DNA from: Circinella umbellata
Taxonomy: Eukaryota; Mucoromycota; Mucoromycetes; Mucorales; Lichtheimiaceae
Direction of reading: 5' to 3'
Assembly (NCBI GenBank): GCA_025093555.1
Contig: JAIWNF010000023.1
Span: forward strand, 248,001-312,000
DNA: 64,000 nucleotides
The notes beneath the pieces are model-generated. The model searched no databases, was not told where the DNA came from, and worked only from the letters and a program-made list of their open reading frames with translations. A program made the position numbers and the translations under genes. Numbering within the stretch: the stretch's first letter is position 1; every line of letters begins with the position of its first letter. Positions 27,396-45,842 of this stretch are shown one piece after another.

Positions 27396-28436
27396 ATGGC
27401 CGAGAAAAGAAAATTCACGTTACCAAGTATTGATCAAGTTGAACAATTACGTCAAAAGAAAAAACCAACCAACTTCTTCCAAGCTGCTTCTTCTGGATCA
27501 CCTATAAGAACAACAGCAACACCAACTCCTGCTACTTCATTATCAACTACAACCCCTGCTGCGCAAACAACGTCTTCTACTGATACTCACACAGAAACGG
27601 CATCAACAAATTCACAATCACTAAATAATAGTATTTCACGTTCATTAACAACTTCACAATCGTCTACTAGTAGTACAAGTAATAATACACGTCCAATAAC
27701 GACGTCACAATCCTCTGCAAGTAGTAATACACGTCCAGTAGCAACACCAAATTCTAGTACTAATAACACACAATTGGCGCCAGCGCGACCAGTTAGACGA
27801 ACAGCAGCTGGTTCCGGAAATACTATTCTTGTCAACTATTCACGACAAAAAGACAATCCTATTCTTAAACTTATTCATAACGTTCCATGGGAGCATGACG
27901 ATGTCATCAAATGTGATTTTGCTGTAGGCAAAACTACTGGTGTATGGTTTCTCAGTTTACGTTACCATCGCCTCAATCCAGGCTATATCCACGATCGGAT
28001 TGGTGATGCAGCACGTACCTATGTATTGCGTATTCTTCTTGTGCATGTTGATATTGATAACTTCCATGAACCCTTACGTGAATTGAATAGAACTGCCATC
28101 CAAAACAATTTTACACTTGTATTAGCATGGACTAAAGAAGAAACAGCACGTTATCTTGAAACATTCAAAGTCTTGGAACATACACCACCAGATATGATTC
28201 GTGAGAAGGCAAAAGAGGACTATGCAGAAACATTGGAACGTTGTTTAACCAATATACGTAGTGTGAACAAGACAGATGTATTGACATTGAGATCACATTT
28301 TCATTCATTAAAAGGGATAGCAAATGCAAGAGCAGATCAATTGGCCATGTGCCCAGGTTTTGGTGAACAAAAGGTAAAACGATTACAGCAAGCATTTGTA
28401 CAACCATTTATTGTTAAACAAAAGAAGAAACAATAA
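27396..28436 (+). CDS. RAD10: ERCC1/Rad10 nucleotide excision repair nuclease subunit
   Basis: Single-exon gene of 346 residues; start chosen at the first in-frame ATG (MAEKRKFTLPSIDQ). The N-terminal third is Ser/Thr-rich linker. The central nuclease-like domain begins TILVNYSRQKDNPILKLIHN and continues IKCDFAVGKTTGVWFLSLRY, RTYVLRILLVHVDIDN and LVLAWTKEETARYLE, the Rad10/ERCC1 pattern lacking the ERKxxxD active site of XPF. The C-terminus is a double helix-hairpin-helix (MCPGFGEQKVKRLQQAF) that dimerises with Rad1/XPF. The complex makes the 5' incision in nucleotide excision repair and trims recombination flaps. Lack of introns contrasts with nearly all neighbours. Confidence 0.96.
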   Translation: MAEKRKFTLPSIDQVEQLRQKKKPTNFFQAASSGSPIRTTATPTPATSLSTTTPAAQTTSSTDTHTETASTNSQSLNNSISRSLTTSQSSTSSTSNNTRPITTSQSSASSNTRPVATPNSSTNNTQLAPARPVRRTAAGSGNTILVNYSRQKDNPILKLIHNVPWEHDDVIKCDFAVGKTTGVWFLSLRYHRLNPGYIHDRIGDAARTYVLRILLVHVDIDNFHEPLRELNRTAIQNNFTLVLAWTKEETARYLETFKVLEHTPPDMIREKAKEDYAETLERCLTNIRSVNKTDVLTLRSHFHSLKGIANARADQLAMCPGFGEQKVKRLQQAFVQPFIVKQKKKQ

Positions 28437-28698
28437 AAAGAAAAATGATGTATAATATATATGTGTGTATGCGTGTGTATGCGTGTGTGTATGTGCACGT
28501 GTGTGAAGTGGGGAATGTTGTGCGTGTGTATAAAATGTGTATATTTATGTATAATATGGTAATGAAAAGGTAAAAAAAAAAGTTACTACAAGAAAAAGTT
28601 AATATTCCAGAAATTTGGATTTATATAAATGGAAACAAAAAATATATGGCAGAATATAGATATATAAGTAGTACAAATGTGGGGTGAGGATGTGTGTG
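28437..28698. other. Convergent spacer with GT-rich microsatellite
   Basis: Shared 3' flank of RAD10 and the PX kinase; 28456-28530 is an imperfect TGTGTATGCG/GT repeat. No gene. Confidence 0.6.
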
Positions 28699-31600
28699 TT
28701 ATAATAATGCTCTTGGAGGTGAGGGATAAAAAGCATTGATAGAAGCTGAAAATCCTTCATCATTACTTCGAATAACCCCTCCTCCTCGATGAAAATCATC
28801 GGATCGTATATCACTCCCCGAATAATCATCGGAATAAGTGCCGATAGCTGACCTTGTAGTACCATGACTACCACTCCTCCTTTCTTGTTCTATACTTTCT
28901 CTTTCATCTTCAACTTCGCTTATTGAAAATGTAAAGTCGCTATTATCATTAATATACGAATAACCTTGAAAAACCTCCTGAACTGCATCCGAATAAATAT
29001 CGGGGTTAGAGACAGGGCTAAGTCTTGGGGTCATGATCAAAAAGTCCCTGTCAAAGTTGCTTAAATCGGTTTCCGAACGCAGTCGAGGGACGTACTCGGG
29101 ACGGATCCGCTTGTGATACACGTCGGACCAATCAAGATTTGAAAAATAAGAATGGGATCGAATCACCTCTGCTCCACCATTTTTTTCTATCCCCAATCTT
29201 TCTTTTGGATTTTTACGCAATAATCGACCGATAAAATCCCGGCTAATGGGATCAAATGCTTGTGTAAATTCTAAAGCATCTTCCATGATTCTTCGATACA
29301 TTTCACTATGAGATTGTTCATAAAATGGTGGAGTTCCTTCAATCATTTCATAAAGGATCGTACCTAAACTCCAAAAGTCTACAGCATAGGTATATGGTTC
29401 AGACCTAAGAATTTCCGGAGCAAGATACTCAGCAGTTCCACAAAAAGTCCTGGTGCATTTGTCATCCATATTTTCGGCTGATGTAAATTGCCTTGAAAGA
29501 CCAAAATCGGTAAGTACAATATGCCCATCTGCTGCTAACAGAATGTTTTCGGGTTTTAAATCCCTATACATATTAATAAGTTAAATGTAGGCATGTAAGT
29601 AAGAGGGTACACATATAAAGTATTGTGTAATATAGATGGAGGGAGAAAGTGATATGATTTGTGTGAAAGTTTAAAAAAGTGCCGCACATGATAATATACA
29701 TATACATCCAAAAACGAATTACCGCTTCTTTCTTTTTTTTTACGCGCGCACGTTCGTAAACAAACGCACACAAATACACATACACACACACATCATATAT
29801 ATATAAACCAATTAACTTACCTATACAAGATACCCAGACTATGAAGTTCTTGAAGGCCCAGTAAAATCTCCGCAGCATATAACCGACATCGTTCCGGAGA
29901 AAATGAATGAAACTTGGCAAGCTGTGTAGCCATATCACCTCCACGATGATAGTCTAGTACAAGAAAAAGTTGGTCTGCACTTTGAAAAGCGTGATGTAAT
30001 CGGATTAAAAATGGATGTTGGATCTGAGCAAGAGTGGTCAATATATCGCGTTCCATTTTCGTATGTTCAATTTCTCGTTGATTAATGACATTTTCTTTAC
30101 TGATGGCTTTTAATGCTAAAAGTCGCGTGGGTGACCGATAAGATTGAACCAATAGTACCTTTAAATTTTTTTAATAATAATAAATAATCCAATTAGTACA
30201 CTAGCTGTTGTACACATAACATTACGACAAATCCCTAAAAAAAAAACTTTTCTCCCTCCCCCAAAAATTGTTTTTTTTTCATGTTTTTCGAGCTAGCAGA
30301 ACATCTAACGCCATTCATTCACATAGTGTTATCTTTTCTATATACCACGTGATATAATAATAACATCGAGTTATTAGAAAGAGTATATTTACCTTGCCCA
30401 TACATCCTTTACCAAGAACTTTAAGAAATTTATAGTCGTTAATCGAAGGAGGAAGAATAGATTGTATAATTGATTCATCGGATGTTGTGCTAATATATCG
30501 GGACATGGAACTTGTACGATGAGGTGATTCTTCTTCCTCTTCCATGGAAATGGAAGCAATCGGTGATCCAGGAACCATTGCATCATCATCACTTGTTGGT
30601 GCTAATACTGGCGCTGGTATCGTTATTATAGCTGATGATGATGATGGGTTGTAACCATAATCATAATTGTGATTGTGGTTGTTATTATTTTTATCAATAT
30701 GGTTGTTGTTATTGTCAGGTACTTCTATAATGCTCATTGAAGAACGATCTTTGTTATTTTGGTTATAGCTGGTAGTACTTATAATCGATATATCCATATC
30801 AGATGTCAACCCCTGCTGATGCTGATGCTGATGCTGATGTTGTTGTTGCTGAGCGATATGTTGATGATAATAATTATCAATAAATTCTCTTGGCAACGTC
30901 TTATCTTCTGGTCGTTGTCTCGTTAAAAAATCTCGAAATAATGATGACCGACCGACCGTGGGATCCAGAGCACATCGCCTTAGATAACTTTCAATCTTTT
31001 CGGAATTAGGTTTTTCATATTGTCGCCTAGCAAATCGTAATAAGAATGCACGAATACTAGCTCGTTTACCAGTACCATATAAATGTATATCAGGTTCAAC
31101 CAGGGGTGGTAAATTGATTTTTGACTTGCGATAATGCTTTTTCACCTGATTTATAAGAGGTTAAAAATAAACCAAAAAAAATAATCAATGTTTTGCAAAA
31201 TATAGAAACATTAAAAAAAACATTCTACACTCTACATCACACATACATAACACAGGTACACAGTACACAAAGAAAAATAAAACTAACCTAACACCCCCCT
31301 CTCTCTCTTTTTTTATGTACTGTACACAACAACATAATATGCACTACATGCACTACATACTGCATATTACATCTAATTTATCTCTCACACACCTCACTCT
31401 CTTTTTTTTTTCTTTCTTTCTTTCCAAAGAATATTAATTTATTGTCACCGCGCCACACTTATTATTACGCCCAATTTTAAAGAGCTTAAAAAATTACTAT
31501 CCTTATTCTTATTACCTTTCGATCAAATTCAATAAAATCAGATACATAACGAACCAAAGAGCGATGGACATGTCGATCTTCAATAATGATATTAAATACC

Positions 31601-32744
31601 TAGAAAAGAAATAAAAAGAAAAATTGTATATGCATGAACGTGAGTAGTGATGGGCCATGTTTCAGGTAAGTTTTCGTTATCCGACTTTCTTTTCATTTTT
31701 TAATTTACCGTAAGTACACGACGGACTCGTTTCTTTTTCTTTACGTCGTATTCTTGTACCATAAGAGTTGATTCAATGGCAGCGATCTCAAGTTGGGTGC
31801 CATCATAATGACTTAAAATACTATCTGTATAAGGTATTGAGGAACGGTTAGAATTAGTTGAGTCGGTTGTTGTTGTCGTTGTTGTTGAGGATGGTAACGA
31901 TCGCAAAGACGAATTATTTGTTGCTAGGTTACTGGTTGTAGGATTGGTTGCTACGTTAGAACTTTGTTGTTGTTGCTGGGGTGATGATAATGGTGATGAT
32001 ATAATTCGTGATAATTTAGAGGATTTAGAAGTAGTATTATTATTGGAAGAAGTATTTTTACTACGTCGTCGTTTACTACTTTCAGATTCAAGAAACGCGA
32101 TTGGTAACTTGATATTGCGCATGGAATAAATATAAAAATGTTGCAAGTCTTTCTCTATTTATATGTATGTATATATAAATATACAATTGTTTGTTATTTT
32201 TTTTTTTAAAAAAAACAAGAAAATTTAAAAATATAGGCCCGAGTGGATCTTCAATAATAAACGAGAATTGTTGCTGGTTTTTTTTTATATGTGGCTTTCA
32301 ATTTATAAAGAAGCGAAGATAAAAAAAAATAAAAAGGAGGAAAGTAAATAATAATAATAAAAAAAAGAAATTGAGGGGAAAAAAAGAGAAAGAAAAGGGT
32401 TATGTTAGAGAGGGGAAAGCGATGGAGTAAAATCTATAAAGATGAAGTCGGAAATTGGCAGCACAAACTTTTTCAATCGCCTTACCCGGAAAGGTGTTCC
32501 GGTCTTCCCAGAAATAATTTTGCGCTGTTTTCCGGACGATGAATGATGCGATGTTGACGATCCACCTAATTTGGTTGTTCCTGACGGGACTAAAAAAATT
32601 TAGTAGTTATAATAATAATCTATAATTATGAGAACCCTACTTTCTATACCTGTTTTTTCGCACACGTACATGTATCTATACTATAAATCATACACTAGAT
32701 ATTCATACAAACACAAAAAAAAAAAAAAAAACTCACGCTATCAT
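28699..32744 (-). CDS. PX-domain AGC serine/threonine kinase
   Basis: Best model: 32744-32737, 32589-32486, 32154-31709, 31599-31516, 31145-30393, 30158-29821, 29563-28699, 865 residues in phase. The N-terminal third contains a PX phosphoinositide-binding domain (about 31000-31780; VFNIIIEDRHVHRSLVRYV...RFARRQYEKP). Then a Gln/Asn/Ser-rich linker and the kinase: GKGCMGKV, ALKAISKE, YRDLKPENI, LTDFGLSR, activation loop TFCGTAEYLAPE. After the domain come a turn motif (MTPRLSP) and a hydrophobic motif VFQGYSYI, the F-x-x-F/Y-S-Y type of SGK/S6K-like kinases. It is thus SGK3-like in architecture and a plausible PDK1/TORC2 target. From 32154 down the model is secure; the first two exons are uncertain, because a second frame through 32486-32589 also reads as protein. 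Confidence 0.88.
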
Positions 32745-32808
32745 AATTAACCTATTACCGGGAATGCCTTTATTGTTGATGACGGTAGCGTAGCATTATT
32801 ATCATTAG

Positions 32809-33553
32809 TCATATGAGACAAGAAGAAGAAGGAGGAGACCATGTTATAAGTTTCATTTCCACTTGATTCGCTTTTTTATATACATGAAACCGATAATTGA
32901 AATATGGGTGTGGTTCTAATGATGTAGTCACAAGAACAAACGACCATTTATGTTGTAATCTTTTTAACTTATCCGTTAAAAGCCCATCCATTCGTGCACC
33001 ATCAACAAGAACCATTGTCACGCGTTCATTAGTGTGATGATAAAACCAGTCATCTAATCCTTGGAGCGTTGATAGCAATTGGGATCGACTGGGTTGAAAC
33101 AAATGAAATCGTTCGTTAATATTATCTGAGTTGTTATTGTCTTGGTTGCTGTTATCGTCGCCACCCGATATGAACGGTCGACGTAAGACAAACCGTCGAT
33201 CAAGATCCAGATAAATCACATTGTTCTCATTGTCATGTTGAAGTGCATGTTCGGTTATTAAATTGAGGACCCATGATTTACCACCACCTGAGGGTCCATA
33301 AAGATTGATTGTCTCGCCTAAATATACCCCATTTCGTCCAGTCGCTTGTTGTATTGATTCTTCGATACAACTTAATCCTAAAGTTAATCTTTCTTTTGAT
33401 TGCTCTGCAGCTAGCATCTATATGTACTCAAAAACATTATGTTTAAAATCAATGAAGACCAAAAAAAAAAAAGTAAAATAGGCTTGTATGTTACTATACC
33501 TGTAAAGCAGATTCATGTTTTATTTGATTTAGAAATTTGAGTAAGAATGGCAT
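32809..33553 (-). CDS. XRCC2-like RecA/Rad51 paralogue
   Basis: Two exons (33553-33500, 33417-32809) give 220 residues. Seen: Walker A GPSGGGKS, the strand NVIYLDLDRRFVLRRPF, ERFHLFQPSRSQLLSTLQGL, matching the XRCC2 pattern (LVYCSSSTHLLLTLYSLE in the human protein), and the Walker B-like TMVLVDGARMD. XRCC2 forms the BCDX2 Rad51-paralogue complex that promotes Rad51 filament formation in homologous recombination. The protein is shorter than human XRCC2 (280 residues), lacking much of the C-terminal tail, and carries an Asn/Asp-rich insert (GGDDNSNQDNNNSDN). The stop codon lies only about 64 bp before the most likely start of the PX kinase gene. XRCC2 is favoured over RAD51D by motif, not by alignment. 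Confidence 0.8.
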
Positions 33554-33689
33554 AATAATTATAATATGGAGTATAAAGAAAAGCAGTGTATACTGCCGAC
33601 TTCTCGGTTTTAATTTTTAATAATAATAATTTTATTGTGTATCTTACTAGGTAATACCAGATTCAAAATAAAATAGAAAATGATTTGTA

Positions 33690-35162
33690 CTATGTGGTGT
33701 TCTCAGTAATTGCTGTTGTTGTAACAGGGGAAGTATCTGTAGAAGTTTCAACTGAATGCTTATTCGCACTCTTTCCCCTCTTGTTATTTAATGGCCTTTC
33801 CATGTACTGCTCTATCCGCCTTTTTCTTGAGGCCCATAAAGCTCTTTCTGCATTATCCAATGTTTTTATAAAATCACTTTCATTTGCTGATAATGAACTT
33901 TTCAGCAAGACATTTTGTAAAAACTTGGTATTCGTTTCCTTGACACCTGTCATTGAATGTAATAAATCTTGAGCAGCCAAAGTGGCTTGGGGTGTCATGT
34001 GTACAAGGTTTTTGGCTTCTTGATATTTTGCTGAAAGTTCATTTATTGATATTGTCTTTCTAGTCGATGGATCATCTCTTCTGCAGGCTGATATCTAATT
34101 CAAAAAAAAAAAATTCCCACCATTGTTTTGTTATTATTTGTATTATTATTATTATAACTGCTGCTAAAATGAGGAAAGGGAATTCTTACTGCGTCCTGCG
34201 CGATTCTTCGTTTTCGCATCGTATGAAATTCTTCTAATAAACTATATATGTATATAGATCCATGAGTTTTTCTTTAATTTCCCTTCTTATTATATAAATA
34301 TACATACTCGTTTGCATGTTTAAGTTCAACTAGTTCAAAATGGTTGTAAGATTCCGAATTTGTTTGTATAACATGTACAAACGCGTCTCGATCCAACAGT
34401 TTTTTAAATGCAAAACTGGCACTTGCATGTTCTTTATCATCACTCGATGCTCCGTCTATATAAAATTGAAATATGATTCGCCATCGATCTATATAATTCA
34501 TATACATAAATAGATAAGATAAATAGATCACTTTTTATCCCCCAAACATGAATAATATTAATTTCGGTTACCTCTAGTGACACGTATCGGGCACGGTGGA
34601 GTAAAAGATGGTTGGGACATATACAAGCAATAAAGACCATACATTGCTCCAATTCTCAAATAATGAACATCGCTATTGAAATATTCTGTTATAAATAAAA
34701 TAAATATTTCGTCAGTCAACTATCCATTGTTACCCTAAATGAAATAATTTAGCATCCCGGCCTTTTTTTTTAAAAAAAATTGTTACCTAGAAACTGATCA
34801 TAAAAAGCTTGCATAAACGCTGGACGTGATTCTTTATCAATTGCTGAAAAGTGAATAATGCTGAAATTATGAATTTTCCAAGCGTCTAAAAAGTCTTTGA
34901 ATGAATGTGTTTTTTGCTATATATATATTTATGAATAACTATTGTTAAGTAATTTTCGCCTGTCTGATCACAATTTGGATTGTTTAAAAATGTAGCTTAT
35001 AGATAATACCTCTCCAAAATTGGCTAAAAGTAAATCGACATCACGACAAATAGGTAATTTCATTAAACCATTTTGACCACGTCCTATTCGAATCAAATCA
35101 GCTGCTTCTAATGCACTTGAAGGGTGATTAAGAGATCGTCTATATAAAGGCGCGTTTGACAT
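33690..35162 (-). CDS. SNAPC1: snRNA-activating protein complex subunit 1 (SNAPC1) homologue
   Basis: Six exons in phase (35162-35010, 34916-34787, 34685-34572, 34455-34308, 34241-34190, 34094-33690) give 333 residues. The family signature is HYLRIGAMYGLYCLYMSQP followed by a Pro-rich PCPIRV, preceded by FKDFLDAWKIHNFSIIHFSA, as in SNAP43/SNAPC1. The C-terminus is helical and basic (RRIEQYMERPLNNKRGKSANK), a possible nuclear signal. In animals SNAPc recognises the proximal sequence element of snRNA promoters and recruits Pol II or Pol III. Ascomycete yeasts lack a clear SNAPC1, so its presence fits an early-diverging fungus. No snRNA gene is visible in this window. Assignment by motif recognition; moderately high confidence. 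Confidence 0.8.
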
Positions 35163-36362
35163 TATATAAGCAACTTGTGGGAGTTATAAAATAAAAAAGA
35201 ATTTTTCTTTCTGATCTTTTCTGGTCTGGTATAAAAACTGGTATATTTGCCCATCATCACAAAGACCAAAAAAAAAAAAAAAAAAAAAAAAAAGGTAATA
35301 CTTTACAGGACCATATTTATTCATTTAAAGAGTAAATGTGTTCTAAATCTTATGATCAGAAAAATAAAAAGACAACCTCTTGAAAATAATAGTTATAAAC
35401 AAAAAAGAACAAAGAAGAAGTAATAATGTCGTGCTAGGTAGTAGTTTGGCCTGGGAGGCCGTACGACAATAATATATTTATTTTCAAGGAATATCAGCAG
35501 CAGTAGAGTGTTATGACATTATGCTGCTATAAATGTTTTGGTTGTGGATAGTTAATTCAAATTATTTTAAGTTACTAAGATGACTCTATCAGTTGGGGTG
35601 ATGACGCTGATACACATTCATATCAGCGTTCAAGTGAGTTTATCTGTTGAAGAACAGGATAGGGAAAATAAAGCATGAGTATAATCTCAAACATATATTT
35701 CTGTAATTGGAAAAAATAAGTTCAAATTGTGCGTAGTTGAGATGAAAATAAAAGATAGTTTCACTAAGATCAGTAAATTACGTATCATTTTATTTTCAAT
35801 TTAATATCCTTGGTGGATGTATTAATAACAAAAAATAAGTATACTCTTACTTTTTTCATCAACTTGGTCTTATTATTAATGACGGAACCCATTCAACACC
35901 ATGATCAATATTCCTTTTTTCAATAGTGGTAATAATATCATTTTAACAGTAAGAGCAACCAAGATTACTATTCTTTGAAAACTACTAATATTTTCCTTTT
36001 TCAAATTCATGAACTGTATTTTTATTATTATTAGAATAAGCCCAAGCATTTATCATGCAAAGTCGCTACATGCACGAAATGTTTAATTTTTCATTGTGCA
36101 ACCTTGAGAAATGGCGGGAATTATTATCAGATTTCTTGTTCTTATATAAACACCCTATAATTAATGTCATTTATTAATAAAACTTTGATATTAATTAGAC
36201 TTGGGAATAATTCTCCAAGTATTTAAGTTGATATAAAAGAAGACAATAACACCAATTTTCTATTTTGGAATGGGGGGTTACTAGACAAAAAAAAATACAG
36301 GCGTCCTAAAACTTTTTTGAATCCAACATAACGTGGAGACGGCTAAGCTCCAGAATTTGGAG
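35163..36362. other. Intergenic region 3' of the Fanzor gene
   Basis: AT-rich, no ORF. It contains a 24-nt poly-A run (35270-35293), a GGCCTGGGAGGCC palindrome (35448-35460), a 9-bp perfect hairpin (35604-35629) and, next to the Fanzor stop codon, the candidate guide-RNA scaffold (36230-36362). One end of the mobile element, if it is one, should lie here, but I could not define it. Confidence 0.5.
35604..35629. repeat. Perfect 9-bp inverted repeat
   Basis: ACGCTGATA (35604-35612) and TATCAGCGT (35621-35629) form a perfect stem around an 8-nt loop. It lies in gene-free DNA about 0.73 kb beyond the Fanzor stop codon. Function unknown; possibly a structural remnant of a mobile element. Confidence 0.5.
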
Positions 36363-41066
<4,704 letters not shown>

Positions 41067-41422
41067 TTTTTATGAAGGTTTAAATGGTTGATGTCTGTTT
41101 AAAAAAATTAAAAGACATTAGAAAGATTGATATTCACTTTGATGGATATTTGACTTGACGTGTATATATTAAACTGTGAAAAAATACCAATGATAAGCTA
41201 ATACGCACGCAAAAAAAATTATAATATATGTATGTTCAAAGTGTTTTTTAATATTATGAGAAAATCGAAGTTTTTTAAAGTGAAAAAGGTAAAATAAGAG
41301 TATAAGCAGAATGGGGGATTTTAGTGAAAAAAAATGAGGTTTTTTGACGTGATGAAGATTATTCAAAAAAGAAAAAAAAAAAAGTGAGAGAAAAAGAGGT
41401 ATATGTGGGTCAAAATGAGTTC

Positions 41423-41575
41423 ATGTCAAATTTAAATGATGGACAATGTTTTATTAATAAAAACTTTACGTATCATGCGACAAGGGGGTTTCTTATTGGA
41501 TCGCCAGATGAACACAATTGTTCTGGACCAAAAAGATCAACGAAAAAAAAAAGACAATCAAAAAGTAAAATATAG
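41423..41575 (+). CDS. Doubtful small ORF or relic upstream of Fanzor
   Basis: ATG frame of 50 residues (MSNLNDGQCFINKNFTYHAT... ending KKKRQSKSKI). The PDEHNC segment with spaced Cys/His and a basic tail faintly recalls the end of FLYWCH-type zinc fingers found in Mutator-like transposases, but the match is too weak to name. It may be a relic of a mobile element or chance. Confidence 0.15.
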   Translation: MSNLNDGQCFINKNFTYHATRGFLIGSPDEHNCSGPKRSTKKKRQSKSKI

Positions 41576-42481
41576 ATGTTCATGCACCGGATCTAAAATA
41601 AAGTCTAGCGCTATTTAATAATTATGCAAAATGTTTAATTGGTTGATAGTAAACTATGCTTGTTAATGATTACCATGTGTTATCAATTGTTTGTATACTA
41701 CGTACTACATTATATAATAACATTAGTAGTATTTTAATAATGTGTTCAGGTTTAATTGTTGTGATAATAGCCATCTTTATATCATAAACTTCGTGAGTTT
41801 TGTACTCTTGTTTTTTTTTTCAAGAATAAACAATTTATATGAATAGTAATATCCACAAATGGAATATTTGACGTAGAATAATGGATGCCTAGCCAGTGAA
41901 GGTAAATCCAAAAGTTTTCCTATTATTTCTGATACAATAGTTCACCTAAAAAAGAAAGACGCAGTGATGTTATTTTAAGAAAGAAATGTTACTGATTTTA
42001 TTCATGTAACTATATTGAAAGCGTGGCAGGATCTACGCAAAAATGATTCAGAACAACAATAGCTTTTTAACATGGATCGATCAACTTCTCTTATCACCTC
42101 CTACCTCTCAAATTAATTCTTCACTAAACTCTTTCTAATTAAATTCATTTTATATTATATCACCATTATCTTCGCCTACATATCCACTCTCTATCTATAC
42201 CTTTGACTCTCACCATATCACATATTTCTTATCTCAAAAACCTTTTTTCACCCATTCACTGAACATTATAGTGCTTAAAATGCAGTAAGTTTGATCAAGA
42301 CAAACATTCCAAGTATAGAAACATATTTAAATTGAGATCTTTTGAATGGAAAATGGTGACAAAAGCTTATTTACTATTATTTTATTCATTTGGAGGGAAA
42401 TATATTTAAATCACATTTTCTATATATGGAAGGCGTTACGTGACAGACAGACAGACGGGTCTTCTTATCTATTTTTTTCTA

Positions 42482-42482
<1 letters not shown>

Positions 42483-42516
<34 letters not shown>
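42483..42516. repeat. 34-bp poly-A run
   Basis: Thirty-four consecutive A on the + strand about 0.5 kb before the PDK1 start. No element attached to it could be recognised. Confidence 0.9.
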
Positions 42517-42518
<2 letters not shown>

Positions 42519-43022
42519 AATCATCCCGGCTCTCTATTTATAATCTCCTTTCTTTTTTCACTATTATCTTTACCTTCCAGCACTATCTCCTCTCTCAAAC
42601 AGTCTTCCCCTACTCTATACTTCATTTTCCCCCTCTAACGTATGGGGTTTTTTTCTCTTTTCATCAGATCCGGCTTTGGCAAATATGCGAAATGCGCCGT
42701 GCCTTTTGAAGTCATTATTGTTTTTGTAAATAATATAGTAACAATTAAATAAAAATATTAAGTTTGAACCAGACAGACGGGTCAGACGAATCCTAAAGGC
42801 GCTTTTTAAACTCTGTTATAAAACGCCTAAAAAAAAGGGGGGGGGGAAGGGATCATATAATTATAATGTTTTAATTGCAGAAGTGAAAAAAAGGGACTCC
42901 GCAAACCAAAGCATTTTTCTTTTTTAATAAATAGAACTTTTATATATAATCATTCGACATTTGAATTTCTAACAAGAGAAAAGAGAAGAAGAAGAAAAAA
43001 TAAAAAGCGTGAAACTTATTCA

Positions 43023-45707
<2,685 letters not shown>

Positions 45708-45842
45708 AAAAATAATTACCATAATAATAAAAAAATTCGGTTTCCGTATATTTTCACTTCCTCCTTTTTTTTTTTTTGTGCTTTTCCTTCTGACACGTGT
45801 AGTCTTTTTTATTTATTTACCACAACAAATCGTTCTTAAAAA

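Larger units (their letters stand above)
41067..43022. other. Divergent intergenic region between Fanzor and PDK1
   Basis: About 2 kb, AT-rich. Contains a 50-codon ATG frame at 41423-41575 without a recognised product, pyrimidine-rich promoter tracts (42090-42250), a 34-nt poly-A run (42483-42516) and a 14-bp direct repeat (42448-42461 and 42770-42783). Regulatory regions for both flanking genes must lie here. No RNA gene seen. Confidence 0.5.

Noticed and set aside
35270..35293. Poly-A run as a retroposon tail
   Set aside because: No recognisable element body or target-site duplication next to it; homopolymers are common in this window.
42797..42828. AGGCG...CGCCT inverted repeat before PDK1
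   Set aside because: Short stem with a bulge next to G- and A-runs; no further evidence of a terminator or RNA gene.
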